Part shown: one piece after another, positions 54,152-63,346 of the stretch
Numbering within the stretch: position 1 is the stretch's first letter
Layout of the letters: every line of letters starts with the position of its first letter
Source of the DNA: DASUPK01 sp963804595
Lineage (GTDB): Bacteria; Actinomycetota; Thermoleophilia; Solirubrobacterales; 70-9
Length of the DNA: 64,000 nt
Assembly: GCA_963804595.1 (NCBI GenBank)
Contig: CAWDQZ010000003.1
Coordinates: 248,001 to 312,000, forward strand
Direction: 5' to 3'
Position numbers and translations under genes: made by a program
Notes under the pieces: generated by a model
Told to the model about the DNA's origin: nothing
The model's input: only the letters and a program-made list of their open reading frames with translations
Database searches by the model: none

Positions 54152-54238
54152 CCAACGCCCGAAATCTGCATTTACATGCGCAAAACCGGGCATCTGCCTG
54201 CGGCGATCCAGGTCTCGCCGCAGTACAGTGGACTCACC

Positions 54239-54349
54239 ATGGAAATGGAAGTGACGAAGACAGCAGCAGGTCCGGAAGATGCCGAACCTCCCTCGTCCGA
54301 GACTGCGCAGGACCCGCGCCGGCGAGCTCGTCGCGCCGCTTCCGCCTGA
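54239..54349 (+). CDS. Candidate 36-residue upstream ORF overlapping corA
   Basis: A TACAGT (54224-54229) ends nine bases before an ATG at 54239, a leaderless layout. The frame reads MEMEVTKTAAGPEDAE... and ends with TGA at 54349, overlapping the start of corA in another frame. It could be a regulatory upstream ORF or just 5' sequence of corA. Confidence 0.25.
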   Translation: MEMEVTKTAAGPEDAEPPSSETAQDPRRRARRAASA

Positions 54350-55280
54350 GCCGCAGGCTCCCAAGGTCGAGGAGATCGCGGCGGAGGGCCTCCGCTGGGT
54401 GAAGATCGACCAGCCCGGCGCGCTCGAGCAGGCGTGGCTCGAGGAGAACTTCGACTTCCACGCCCTGGACTACGAGGACGTCCTCTCCCGCAACCAGCGG
54501 CCGAAGATCGACGTCTACGACGACTATCTCTTCATCGTCCTGCAGTTCCCGGTCTTCGATCCCGCCGTGGGGCGCCTGAACGCCGGCGAGCTCGACCTCT
54601 TCGTCGGCGCCGGCTTCCTGATCACGATCCCGAACCAGCCGCTCCAGCCGGTCGAGTACCTGTTCGAGCGCTGCCGGCAGAAGGAGGAGCTGCGCGACCA
54701 GCTGTTCAGCCGCGGCTCCGGGTACCTGCTGTACCGGATCGTCGATGACAGCTTCGACTACTGCTTCCCGATGCTCCGGAAGATCGGCGCCAAGCTCGAC
54801 GTGCTCGAGGAGGAGATCTTCGAGGGCCGCTCCGAGGAGATCGTCCGCGACATCTCCAACGTGAAGCAGGAGATCATCAACTTCCGCAAGGTGATCCGCC
54901 CGCAGCGTCAGGTGCTTCGGGACCTCGAGAAGGTGAAGGAGCGCTACCTCTCGCCCGACATGGACCTGGAGATCTACTTCGACGACGTCGTCGACGCGCA
55001 CGAGCGCATCTGGGACATGCTCGAGAACGACAAGGAGGTGATCGAGGCGCTCGAGGACACCAACGAGTCCGTCCTCTCGCATCGGGTCAACGACATCCTT
55101 CGCGTGCTCACCTCGATCAGCGTCATCGTCCTGCCGCTCACCCTGCTCGCCAGCATCTGGGGCATGAACGTCGGGGTCCCCGGGGAGCGGAACATGACCG
55201 CGTTCTGGGTGATCGTCGGCGCCATGGTCGTCCTGCTCGTCGGCATGGTCACCTACTTCCGCAGGCGGGGTTGGCTCTAG
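54279..55280 (+). CDS. corA: CorA-family magnesium/divalent cation channel
   Basis: CorA forms a pentameric Mg2+ channel in the membrane. The 333-residue protein has a large cytoplasmic N-terminal domain with the long stalk helix (about residues 200-275). Two C-terminal membrane helices follow. The first ends in the signature Gly-Met-Asn of SIWGMNVGVPGERN, and the second is AFWVIVGAMVVLLVGMVTYF. The start at 54279 follows a short GGAAG; a stop lies in frame upstream. It is divergent from thrC. Confidence 0.95.
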   Translation: MPNLPRPRLRRTRAGELVAPLPPEPQAPKVEEIAAEGLRWVKIDQPGALEQAWLEENFDFHALDYEDVLSRNQRPKIDVYDDYLFIVLQFPVFDPAVGRLNAGELDLFVGAGFLITIPNQPLQPVEYLFERCRQKEELRDQLFSRGSGYLLYRIVDDSFDYCFPMLRKIGAKLDVLEEEIFEGRSEEIVRDISNVKQEIINFRKVIRPQRQVLRDLEKVKERYLSPDMDLEIYFDDVVDAHERIWDMLENDKEVIEALEDTNESVLSHRVNDILRVLTSISVIVLPLTLLASIWGMNVGVPGERNMTAFWVIVGAMVVLLVGMVTYFRRRGWL

Positions 55281-55287
55281 GGGCAGC

Positions 55288-55313
55288 CAGCCGCTCCCTC
55301 CTTGGAGCGGCTG
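55288..55313. repeat. Perfect 10-bp hairpin after corA
   Basis: cagccgctcc (55288-55297) and ggagcggctg (55304-55313) form a perfect stem with a 6-base loop, 7 bp after the corA stop. It has no T-run, so it is an imperfect terminator or a REP-like palindrome; gcagccgc repeats just downstream. Confidence 0.5.
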
Positions 55314-55389
55314 CGAAGCAGCCGCGACAGATGAAGCGAGCGGCGCCTGCGGCCCCGATATGTGGCGAAGCCGTCAATACGATGCACGG

Positions 55390-55875
55390 GTGCAGCGCAT
55401 CTGGGCCCCGTGGCGGCTCGAGTACGTGAAGGACGCCTCCAAGGACAAAGAGTCGGAATGCATCTTCTGCGAGGCGCTGGACGCCGGCGATGACGATGCG
55501 AACCTGATCCTCCGGCGGGGGGAGCGCGCCTTCGTGATCCTCAACAAGTACCCGTACACGAACGGCCATCTGTTGATCGCTCCCCACGAGCACGTCGCCG
55601 AGCTCCAGCGGCTCGACGACGAGACCATGGCCGAGATCATGTCCCTCGCGCAGCGGGGGATGATCGCGCTCGAGACGAGCTACGCCCCCCATGGCTACAA
55701 CGTCGGCTTCAACCAGGGACGGGTGGCCGGAGCCGGGGTCGAGCATCACATCCACATGCACGTCGTCCCGCGCTGGGGCGGCGACACCAACTTCATGCCG
55801 GTGCTCGGGGACACTCGCGTCATGAATCAGACGCTCCACGACAGCTACGAGACCCTGAAGGGTGCGTTCGGCTGA
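55390..55875 (+). CDS. HIT-family protein, AP4A phosphorylase/hydrolase type
   Basis: A 161-residue HIT protein with an N-terminal zinc Cys-x2-Cys (ECIFCEAL). The catalytic triad HHIHMHVVPRW is near residue 120. The VQRIWAPWRLEYV start is typical of the actinobacterial AP4A-phosphorylase-like group. GTG at 55390 is preferred to the ATG at 55360, since APWRLEYV is normally N-terminal. Its stop overlaps the phosphomannomutase start (TGATG). Confidence 0.88.
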   Translation: MQRIWAPWRLEYVKDASKDKESECIFCEALDAGDDDANLILRRGERAFVILNKYPYTNGHLLIAPHEHVAELQRLDDETMAEIMSLAQRGMIALETSYAPHGYNVGFNQGRVAGAGVEHHIHMHVVPRWGGDTNFMPVLGDTRVMNQTLHDSYETLKGAFG

Positions 55876-57251
55876 TGGCCATCACAGCCCCACCCGCGGG
55901 GATCTTCAAGGCCTACGACATCCGCGGCGTCTACGGCGAGGAGCTCGACGAGGAGACCGCCCACCTGATCGGTCGCGCCTTCGCCCGGGTCCTCGGCCAG
56001 ATCCGAGGCAAGGAGACATCTGAGCTGCAGATCGGTCTCGGACACGACATGCGCCTGAGCTCGCCGGGAATGGCCGACGGAGTCCGGACGGGCCTTGTCG
56101 AGGAGGGCGTCACGGTGATCGACGCCGGGCAGGTCGCGACCGAGATGAGCTACTACCTGGTCGGGTCGCGCGATCTGGACGGCGGCGCGATGGTCACCGC
56201 CTCCCACAACCCGAAGAAGTACACGGGCGTGAAGCTCCTGCGGGAGGGCGCGCTCGCCCTCTCCGGGGACGCAGGGATCCAGGAGGTGCGGACGGAGATC
56301 GAGCGCGGCCTCCCCGATCCGCCCGGAGGCGGGAACGTCGAGAAGGTCGACATCTATCCGGACTTCCACCGGCACATGCTCGCGGCTGTCGACACCGAAG
56401 CGATCGGCCCGCTTCGGATCCTGGCGGACGGCAGCGACGGGATGGCCGGGCCGATGGTCGGGCCGCTGCTCGAGCGACTGAACCTCGAGATCACCACGAG
56501 CCGCTGGGAGCCGAACGGCGACTTCCCCGAGGCGGGTCCCAATCCGTTCCTCGAGGAGAACCGCCGCATGCTGGTCGAGCAGGTGAAGCGGCAGGGCGTC
56601 GATCTGGCCATCGCCTGGGACGGCGACGCGGACCGCTGCTTCTTCATCGACGACCAGGGGGTCTTCGCCGACGGCGACTTCGTCTGCGCGCTGCTCGCCC
56701 GCGCCATCCTCGCGAAGGAGCCCGGGGCGACGATCCTCTACGACCCCCGCTCGAGCCGCGCGGTGCGGGACACGGTCGCGGCTGCCGGTGGAAAGTCCGA
56801 TCTGAGCCGGGTCGGTCACGCCTTCTTCAAGATCCGCATGCGGGAGACCGGCGCGGTCTTCGGCGGCGAGGTTTCCGGGCACTACTACTTCCGCCACTTC
56901 TACTGCGCGGACTCGGGCACGATGCCGGCGCTGCTCATGCTCGAGCTCGTCTCAAGGGAGGGCCGCCCGCTCTCGGAGTTGATCGACGAGTTCCGCTCCA
57001 AATACTTCATCTCCGGGGAGATCAACTCCGAGGTGGCCGATCAGGGGGCGAAGATGAAGGAGATCGAGGAGCACTACTCGGACGCCGAGATCTCCCATCT
57101 CGACGGGGTCTCGGTCGACTACCCCGACTGGCACTTCAACGTCCGTCCCTCCAACACCGAGCCGCTGCTCCGCCTCAACCTCGAGTCGCTCGTCTCCCCT
57201 GAGCACATGGAGGCAAAGCGCGACGAGGTTCTCGGGCTGATTCGTGGGTGA
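55875..57251 (+). CDS. Phosphomannomutase/phosphoglucomutase
   Basis: The 458-residue alpha-phosphohexomutase interconverts hexose 6- and 1-phosphates. It has the phosphoserine loop TASHNPKKYTGVK (Ser near residue 109), the metal loop DGDADRCFFID (near 249), the sugar-specificity loop GGEVSGHYYF and the phosphate-binding RPSNTEPLLRLN. The GEVSGH-type loop suits mannose or glucose substrates (ManB/AlgC type). It starts overlapping the HIT gene and overlaps the MBL gene by 8 bp. Confidence 0.95.
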   Translation: MAITAPPAGIFKAYDIRGVYGEELDEETAHLIGRAFARVLGQIRGKETSELQIGLGHDMRLSSPGMADGVRTGLVEEGVTVIDAGQVATEMSYYLVGSRDLDGGAMVTASHNPKKYTGVKLLREGALALSGDAGIQEVRTEIERGLPDPPGGGNVEKVDIYPDFHRHMLAAVDTEAIGPLRILADGSDGMAGPMVGPLLERLNLEITTSRWEPNGDFPEAGPNPFLEENRRMLVEQVKRQGVDLAIAWDGDADRCFFIDDQGVFADGDFVCALLARAILAKEPGATILYDPRSSRAVRDTVAAAGGKSDLSRVGHAFFKIRMRETGAVFGGEVSGHYYFRHFYCADSGTMPALLMLELVSREGRPLSELIDEFRSKYFISGEINSEVADQGAKMKEIEEHYSDAEISHLDGVSVDYPDWHFNVRPSNTEPLLRLNLESLVSPEHMEAKRDEVLGLIRG

Positions 57252-58314
57252 CGAGACACCCCCCGAGGTCTGGGAGCGGATCTCGGATGCCGGGATCCGC
57301 GTACTGCGGATCCCGACCCCGTTCCAGGTAGGGAGGGTCAACACCTACCTGCTGGAGGACGAGCCGCTCACGCTGATCGACTCGGGGCCCAACTCCGGCA
57401 AGGCGCTCGACGAGCTCGAGCGGCAGCTGGAGGCCCACGGCCACGGCATCGAGGACCTCGAGCTGGTCATCATCACGCACCAGCACATCGACCACCTTGG
57501 GCTGGTGGACATCGTGGCGAAGCGCTCCGGCGCCGAGGTCGCCGCGCTCGATCAGCTGGCGCCGTTCGTCGAGAATTTCGGGGCGGACGCCGAGCGCGAT
57601 GATGAGGAGGCCGCCGCGCTGATGCTTCGCCACGGCATCTCGGAGGAAGTCGTCCGCGCCCTCAGGCAGGTGACGGGCAGCTTCCGGGCCTGGGGCTCGA
57701 GGGCGCAGGTGAGCCGGCCGCTCCGGGACGGTGAGGAGATCGAGCTCCGGGACCGCCGGCTCGAGGTCCAGCACCGACCCGGTCACAGCCCCTCGGACAC
57801 GTTGTTCTGGGACGCGGACCGGCGAATCCTGATCGCCGCCGATCACCTGATCAAGCACATCTCCTCCAACCCGCTGATCTCGCGCCCGCTGGATGGCTCC
57901 GCCGAGCGGACTCAGGCCCTGGTCACCTACCTCGAGTCCCTGAAGCGGACTCGCGAGCTGCCCGCGGAGATCGTCCTGGCCGGCCACGGTGAGCCGATCA
58001 CCGACCACGCTGCCCTGATCGAGGAGCGCTTCAGGCTCCACCAGCGTCGGGCCGAGAAGCTCTACCGCCTGATCGCCGAACAGCCTCGGACCGGCCACGA
58101 GCTCGCCCAGGCACTATGGGGGGACGTGGCGGTGACCCAGGCATTCCTCACCCTCTCCGAGGTGATCGGCCACGTGGACCTGCTCGTCAACGCAGGACAT
58201 GTCCGGGAGGTCGACGACGGAACGGTGCTCCGCTACGAGGCCACCTCGGACACGCCGGCCGACGAGCTCGGCGACCTCATTCCGGGCGGTAACCCGGCCC
58301 GGCAGCAGGGTTAG
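57244..58314 (+). CDS. Metallo-beta-lactamase-fold hydrolase
   Basis: A 356-residue MBL-fold protein with the zinc motif THQHIDHLG (about residues 78-86), RPGHSPSDTLFW, AADHLIKHIS and LAGHGEPI as further ligands. A C-terminal winged-helix-like extension (FRLHQRRAEKLYRLIAEQ) resembles LACTB2-type or glyoxalase-II-like enzymes. The substrate is unknown. GTG at 57244 overlaps the end of the phosphomannomutase gene. Confidence 0.85.
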   Translation: MGDETPPEVWERISDAGIRVLRIPTPFQVGRVNTYLLEDEPLTLIDSGPNSGKALDELERQLEAHGHGIEDLELVIITHQHIDHLGLVDIVAKRSGAEVAALDQLAPFVENFGADAERDDEEAAALMLRHGISEEVVRALRQVTGSFRAWGSRAQVSRPLRDGEEIELRDRRLEVQHRPGHSPSDTLFWDADRRILIAADHLIKHISSNPLISRPLDGSAERTQALVTYLESLKRTRELPAEIVLAGHGEPITDHAALIEERFRLHQRRAEKLYRLIAEQPRTGHELAQALWGDVAVTQAFLTLSEVIGHVDLLVNAGHVREVDDGTVLRYEATSDTPADELGDLIPGGNPARQQG

Positions 58315-58323
58315 GAGAGAGGC

Positions 58324-59334
58324 GTGCCCACGATCGCCCCTGCCCAGAGACAGCCCGAACCGGCCGCGGCGGCGGTCCCGCTCGAGCCGGATGCGGACAA
58401 GAAGCGGATGCTGATCATCGTCAATCCGTACGCGACGACGGTCTCGGACCGGCTGAAGAACCTGGTTGTGTACGCGCTCCAGGCCCGCTACGAGGTCGAG
58501 GCCGTCGACACGGAGGCGGCCGAGCACGCGATCGAGATCGGCCGAGAGGCGCGCACCGGCGGCTACGACATCGTGGTCGCCTTCGGCGGCGACGGGACCC
58601 TCAACGAGGTCGCCAACGGGCTCGCCGGCACGGACGTACCCGTATCGGTGCTGCCCGGGGGATCGACCAACGTGGTCTGCCGAACGCTCGGCATCCCGAA
58701 CGACGTGGTCGATGCGACCGAGCACCTGATCGGGCTCGCCGACGACTTCCACCCCCGCAGAATCGATTTGGGTCGCTGCAACGGGCGGCACTTCGTCTTC
58801 GCCTGCGGCGTCGGCCTGGACGCCACCGTCGTGAAACGGGTGGATGCGCATCCGCGCCTCAAGGCCCGCGCTAGGCAGTGGTACTACACGTGGGCCGCCA
58901 TTTCCGGCTTCTACCGCCAGTACCTGCGCGACCCGGTCCGCGTCGAGCTCGAGGCGGGGGGCGAGACGCTCGAGGGCGTCACGGCCATCGCCCAGAACTC
59001 GGACCCCTTCACCTACTTCGCCAACATCCCGATCCGCATCTGCGAGGACATCGGGCTCCATGACGGCACGATCTCGATGGCGCTGCTCCGGCGCGCGAAG
59101 CAGCGCGACATGCTCCCGATCGCCGCACGCGTGCTGAGCAACAACCTGCACGTGGCCAAGCACAGGCAGATCGACGAGTTCGACGACGTGACGAAGGCGT
59201 CGGTCCGATCGGTCTCGATGGACGGCGACGGCCTGCCGCGCCCCTTCCCGGTGCAGGTCGACGGCGACTACATCGGCGAGTACACCGAGCTCGAGTTCTC
59301 GGTGGAGCCGGGCGCCTTGACCGTCGTTTCCTGA
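58324..59334 (+). CDS. Diacylglycerol kinase-like lipid kinase
   Basis: The 336-residue protein has the catalytic ATP-binding GGDGTLNEVANGLAG (near residue 88), the start NPYATTVSDRLKN, and VLPGGSTNVVCRTLGIPND. It belongs to the DAGK_cat/YegS-type family, which phosphorylates diacylglycerol or similar lipids at the membrane face. GTG at 58324 has AGGAG in the spacer after the MBL gene (9 bp). Last gene of the HIT-to-kinase operon. Confidence 0.92.
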   Translation: MPTIAPAQRQPEPAAAAVPLEPDADKKRMLIIVNPYATTVSDRLKNLVVYALQARYEVEAVDTEAAEHAIEIGREARTGGYDIVVAFGGDGTLNEVANGLAGTDVPVSVLPGGSTNVVCRTLGIPNDVVDATEHLIGLADDFHPRRIDLGRCNGRHFVFACGVGLDATVVKRVDAHPRLKARARQWYYTWAAISGFYRQYLRDPVRVELEAGGETLEGVTAIAQNSDPFTYFANIPIRICEDIGLHDGTISMALLRRAKQRDMLPIAARVLSNNLHVAKHRQIDEFDDVTKASVRSVSMDGDGLPRPFPVQVDGDYIGEYTELEFSVEPGALTVVS

Positions 59335-59357
59335 GAAGGCGTTCGACCCGGTGGCCG

Positions 59358-59810
59358 CTACTTGTGCTTGGCGGTGAAGTTGACCTTCGCCCGGCCCGCT
59401 GAGCAGAGGTCCTGGCCGAAGAAGTGGTAGATCGCATAGCCCTGGACCTCAGTCGGGCTCACGAAGCGGCCGTGGATCTTGTCGAACTTGTTGCCGAAGA
59501 AGGTGTGGGTGAAGGTGAAGCTCCGGCCTCCACCCAGCTTCTTGCTGGCCGTCGCCCCACCGAGCGTGAAGACGGGGCTCGACACGCAGTCGTCCCGTGC
59601 GACGCTCGGCTCGGTGGTGAGGATGACCTTCCCCTTCTTGACCTTGAACTGGATCTTCCGGAACGAGTCGGTGACGGCCTGTTGGGTCGTCTTGCCCTTG
59701 TAGAGGCCGGTCTTCACCGCCACGCCTGCGTCGGCCACGCCCGGGCCCATGACGACCAGGCCCGCCAGCACGGCCGCGATGAGCAGCTTCCCTACCGCCT
59801 TGCGCCCCAT
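59358..59810 (-). CDS. Small secreted beta-rich protein
   Basis: A 150-residue protein with a signal peptide from the ATG at 59810 (GKLLIAAVLAGLVVMGPGVA, cleavage near ADAG). A beta-rich domain follows with repeated Lys-Gly turns (GLYKGKTTQQ; FKVKKGKVILTT) and two cysteines likely to form a disulfide. I do not recognise a named family. A TAGGGT ten bases upstream suggests a leaderless transcript. It is divergent from a HIT gene across a 38-bp gap. Confidence 0.7.
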   Translation of the reverse strand: MGRKAVGKLLIAAVLAGLVVMGPGVADAGVAVKTGLYKGKTTQQAVTDSFRKIQFKVKKGKVILTTEPSVARDDCVSSPVFTLGGATASKKLGGGRSFTFTHTFFGNKFDKIHGRFVSPTEVQGYAIYHFFGQDLCSAGRAKVNFTAKHK

Positions 59811-59848
59811 ACGCCCAACGACCCTACCGGTTCTAAGCTGCGCCGCCA

Positions 59849-60280
59849 ATGGCCGCCGATCCAAATTGCCGCTTCTGTCAGGTCATCGCGGGCGCGGAGC
59901 CCGGGCATGTCGTGTTCGAGGACGAGCGCACCCTCGCGTTCCTGGACAACCGGCCGCTCTTCCCCGGCCATTCCCTTCTCGTGCCGCGAGATCACTACGA
60001 GACGCTCGGTGACCTGCCCGATGAGCTCATCGGGCCGCTCTTCGAGAGCGCCAGGCTGCTGTCGGTCGCCGTCCCGAAGGCGATGCGGAAGCCCGGATCG
60101 TTCGTCGCGATGAACAACGTGGTCAGCCAGAGCGTTCCGCACCTGCACGTCCACGTGGTCCCGCGCAAGCCGAAGGACGGGCTGCGCGGCTTCTTCTGGC
60201 CGCGCACCAAGTACCAGTCTGAGGATCAGATGCGGAAGGTCGCCGAGCAGGTGCGTCGGGCCGTGAACGACGCTACTTGA
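59849..60280 (+). CDS. HIT-family protein
   Basis: A 143-residue histidine-triad nucleotide hydrolase/transferase. It has Cys-x2-Cys zinc (NCRFCQVI), the nucleotide-binding LFPGHSLLVPRDHYETL and the triad PHLHVHVVPRK. Probable activity is on AMP-linked or dinucleoside substrates. A TAAGCT nine bases before the ATG suggests a leaderless transcript. The stop overlaps the convergent cupredoxin stop by 8 bp. Confidence 0.93.
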   Translation: MAADPNCRFCQVIAGAEPGHVVFEDERTLAFLDNRPLFPGHSLLVPRDHYETLGDLPDELIGPLFESARLLSVAVPKAMRKPGSFVAMNNVVSQSVPHLHVHVVPRKPKDGLRGFFWPRTKYQSEDQMRKVAEQVRRAVNDAT

Positions 60281-60963
60281 GCTTCGCCTTCACGGTCGCG
60301 GGCGTGCCGAAGGGAATGTCGGCGGTGACGGAGATCGAGGCCTTGCGCTTGCCCTTCAGCTTGTTCTTGCCCGCCTTGGTGAGCTTCAGGGTCTGGAAGG
60401 ACTGGCCGGCGGCGAGGGAGAGCCCCGCGGCCTTGCCGATCGTGGCCTTGCCGAACTTCGCGACCAGCGAGGCGCCATCCACTTTGGTGCTGGCGGTGAT
60501 CGCGACCAGGAGACCCTTCTTGATGACCTTGGCGAGCTTCTTGCTGCGGACGCTGAGCGTTCCGGAGGGCCGAGGCTGAGGGGTGCCATTCCCGGTCACC
60601 ACGAGGGTCGCCTGCATGGTGGTCGGGTGGACCGTGCAGAAGAAGGCGTAGGTGCCTGCGCTCAGGTACTGGGTGCCCTGGACGCCGATGGTCCCGCCGG
60701 CGATCGTCGGGAGTGCGGAACAACGCTCCTCCGTCAGGGCCTTTCTGGTGGGCCGTGACGTTGTGGGTGTTCCCGGTTACCTGGAACGGGACGACCTCTC
60801 CCTGGTCGGTCGTGTAGGTGGGGTTCGCTTCGCCGCTGAAGGTGTCGTCGATCCCGCCGACGATGGGCAGCGACGCCGCGAAGGCGATACCCCCGGCGAA
60901 GAGCACGCCGGCGGTCACCAAACCTGCGACCAACCCCAGCCGCTTCAGCCTGTCCCTGGCCAT
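60273..60963 (-). CDS. Secreted cupredoxin (plastocyanin-like), one-base frameshift
   Basis: A signal peptide (GLVAGLVTAGVLFAGGIAFA) precedes a cupredoxin domain. The first copper His is in GNTHNVTAH. The Cys-x2-His-x4-Met site (YAFFCTVHPTTM) completes a type I copper centre, but it is in another frame; an extra base near 60722 joins them. After the domain comes a Thr/Pro linker and a Lys/Ala-rich beta domain (about 100 residues, ending TPATVKAKLK). It is probably an extracellular copper electron-transfer protein, if intact. Start at ATG 60963; GTG at 60972 is possible. It lies 50 bp downstream of rel. Confidence 0.7.
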
Positions 60964-61013
60964 CAGCACCACCTGGATTTATACGGGAGATTCGTCGGCG
61001 GGGATTGCCCGGC

Positions 61014-63323
61014 TCAGGCTGTGGGCGTGACCCGGTAGGCGTCGAACACCGAGTCGACGTTCCGCAGTCGCGAGATGCACTGCTTGAGCTGGTCGGTGTC
61101 CCCCACCTCGAGGACGAAGCGGTTCTTCACCATCGGGTGCTTGGTGGTGCAACGCGCCTCCAGGATGTTGAGCCCGGCCTCGGCGAAAGTGCGGGAGAGG
61201 TCTTCGAGCAGGCGGGTGCGATCCCAGGCGTCTACCTGCAGCTCGACCCGGTAGGAGGCCTCGTTGTCGCCATCCCAGCTCACCTCGGTGAACCGCTCCG
61301 GCGCTTTCTTCAGGGCGGTGACGTTGCGGCAGTCGGCGCGGTGAACCGTGATCCCCCGCCCGAGCGAGACATAGCCGACGACCTCGTCACCCGGAACCGG
61401 GCGGCAGCACTTGGCGAGGCGCACCACGACGTCGTCGATGCCCTTGACCTTGATCCCGAAGCTGGTGGCTTCCTTGGTCCGGCGGCGGGCGTCATCGGTT
61501 CCCTTGATCAGCCCCTCGGCCGGCTCCTCCTCGACCGCCTCGCCGCGCTTCAGCCGCTGCATCACCTTGTTGGCCACGACCTTGGTCGAGATCTTGGACT
61601 GGCCCAGGGCGATGTAGAAGTCGTCAGCCTTGCGGAAGCCCATCTCGCGGATAACGTCGACGAGCAGCGGTGACCCGGCGAGCTTCTGATAGGGCAGGCC
61701 CTGCTTCTTGAACGCCTGGGCGAGGTCCTCGCGGCCCTTGTGCTCGGCGTCCTCGCGCCCCTCGCGCGAGAACCAGGCGCGGATCTTGTTCCGCGCGCGG
61801 CTGGTGCGAACCAGCTTCAGCCAGTCGCGCGAGGGACCCCGGCCCTGCTTGGCTGTCAGCGCCTCGACGATGTCCCCGCTCTTCAGCTGGTAGTGGAGCG
61901 GCACGATCTTGCCGTTCACCTTCGCGCCGACGCAGCGGTGCCCGACGTCGGTGTGGATCGAATAGGCGAAGTCGAGGGGCGTCGACCCGGCGGCGAGGTT
62001 CTTGACCTCCCCCTTCGGGGTGAAGACGAAGACCTCGTCCTCGAAGAGGTCGACCTTGAGGGCCTCGAGGAAGGCCTGCGGCCCCTGGTGCTGCTCGTTC
62101 TCGAGCAGCTGGCGCAGCCACGTCATCTTCTCCTTGCTCGGGTCGCCCGAGGAGGCGCCCTCCTTGTAGATCACGTGGGCGGCGATCCCGTACTCCGCCA
62201 GCTCGTGCATCTCGGGTGTGCGGATCTGGATCTCGAGCGGGCGGCCCTCCGGGCCGATCACCGTGGTGTGGAGCGCCTGGTAGGCGTTCGCCTTGGGCAT
62301 CGCTACGAAGTCCTTGAAGCGGCCGGGGAGCGGCTTCCAGAGCGAGTGGACGATTCCTACCGCCCCGTAGCAGTCCTTGACGGAGCCGACGAGGACGCGC
62401 ATCGCGGTGAGGTCGAAGATCTCGTTGAACTCGCGGCCCTTGCGGGTCATCTTCGTGTAGATCGAGTAGAAGTGCTTGGCGCGGCCTGAGATCTCGGCCT
62501 CGATTCCGACCTTCGCCAGCTCCTTCGCGAGGAACTCACCGGCCTCATCGACGTAGCGCTCGCGCTCGGCGCGCTGCTGGGCGACGAGCTCCTTGATCTC
62601 GTCGTACTTGCGCGGATGGAGCGTGGCGAAGGCGAGGTCCTCGAGCTCCCACTTGATCGCGTGGATCCCGAGCCGGTGCGCCAGCGGAGCGAAGATCTCG
62701 AGCGTCTCGCGGGCCTTCTCCTGCTGCTTCTGCTTGGGCAGCGCACCGATCGTGCGCATGTTGTGGAGGCGGTCGGCCAGCTTGATCAGGATCACCCTGA
62801 CGTCGGTGGCCATCGCCACCATCATCTTCCGGTAGTTCTCGGCCTGGCGCTCGTCGCGGCTCTTGAAGGTGATCCCGGTGAGCTTGGTGACGCCGTCGAC
62901 CAGCTGGGCGACCTCATCGCCGAAGTCCTCCCGAACCTGCTCGAGGCTGGCGCTCGTGTCCTCGACCGTGTCGTGGAGCAGCGCGGCGCAGAGCGTGGCG
63001 GTGTCGAGTCGCATCCCGGCGCAGATGCGGCCCACTCCAAGCGGGTGGGTGATGAAGTCCTCACCCGACTTGCGCTCCTGGCCCGCGTGGCTCTCGCAGG
63101 CGAACGCGAAGGCCCGCTCGATCTCCTGGCGGTCGATCGGCTCGGCGAGGTCAGACTTGTGCTCCTCGATGACCGCGAAGAGGTCACCGAGCAGAGCCCG
63201 CTGGTCCGCGGTCAGCTCGCGAGTGATCGCGTCGGCGCGAGGGGTCCGTGACTTCTCCTGAGGCTCGCCGACCCGGGTGTGCCCGACCCGCTCGACGGCG
63301 CGCAGCTCGACGCCATCCGGCAG
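61014..63323 (-). CDS. rel: Bifunctional (p)ppGpp synthetase/hydrolase Rel
   Basis: Rel makes and degrades (p)ppGpp in the stringent response. It has the HD hydrolase domain (AALLHDTVEDTSAS; LIKLADRLHNMRT), the synthetase domain (FDLTAMRVLVGSVKDCYG; RFKDFVAMPKANAYQALHT), TGS (VFTPKGEVKNLAAGSTPLDF) and a C-terminal ACT domain. The frame extends far into recJ, but no ATG/GTG/TTG suits the family start. A CTG at 63323, 23 bases after the recJ stop and seven bases after AGGGA, gives LPDGVELRAVERVG and is my choice; a shorter start is possible. The HD motif is intact, so it is bifunctional. Confidence 0.93.
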   Translation of the reverse strand: MPDGVELRAVERVGHTRVGEPQEKSRTPRADAITRELTADQRALLGDLFAVIEEHKSDLAEPIDRQEIERAFAFACESHAGQERKSGEDFITHPLGVGRICAGMRLDTATLCAALLHDTVEDTSASLEQVREDFGDEVAQLVDGVTKLTGITFKSRDERQAENYRKMMVAMATDVRVILIKLADRLHNMRTIGALPKQKQQEKARETLEIFAPLAHRLGIHAIKWELEDLAFATLHPRKYDEIKELVAQQRAERERYVDEAGEFLAKELAKVGIEAEISGRAKHFYSIYTKMTRKGREFNEIFDLTAMRVLVGSVKDCYGAVGIVHSLWKPLPGRFKDFVAMPKANAYQALHTTVIGPEGRPLEIQIRTPEMHELAEYGIAAHVIYKEGASSGDPSKEKMTWLRQLLENEQHQGPQAFLEALKVDLFEDEVFVFTPKGEVKNLAAGSTPLDFAYSIHTDVGHRCVGAKVNGKIVPLHYQLKSGDIVEALTAKQGRGPSRDWLKLVRTSRARNKIRAWFSREGREDAEHKGREDLAQAFKKQGLPYQKLAGSPLLVDVIREMGFRKADDFYIALGQSKISTKVVANKVMQRLKRGEAVEEEPAEGLIKGTDDARRRTKEATSFGIKVKGIDDVVVRLAKCCRPVPGDEVVGYVSLGRGITVHRADCRNVTALKKAPERFTEVSWDGDNEASYRVELQVDAWDRTRLLEDLSRTFAEAGLNILEARCTTKHPMVKNRFVLEVGDTDQLKQCISRLRNVDSVFDAYRVTPTA

Positions 63324-63346
63324 GTCGCCGTCCCTCGTGGTGCTTG

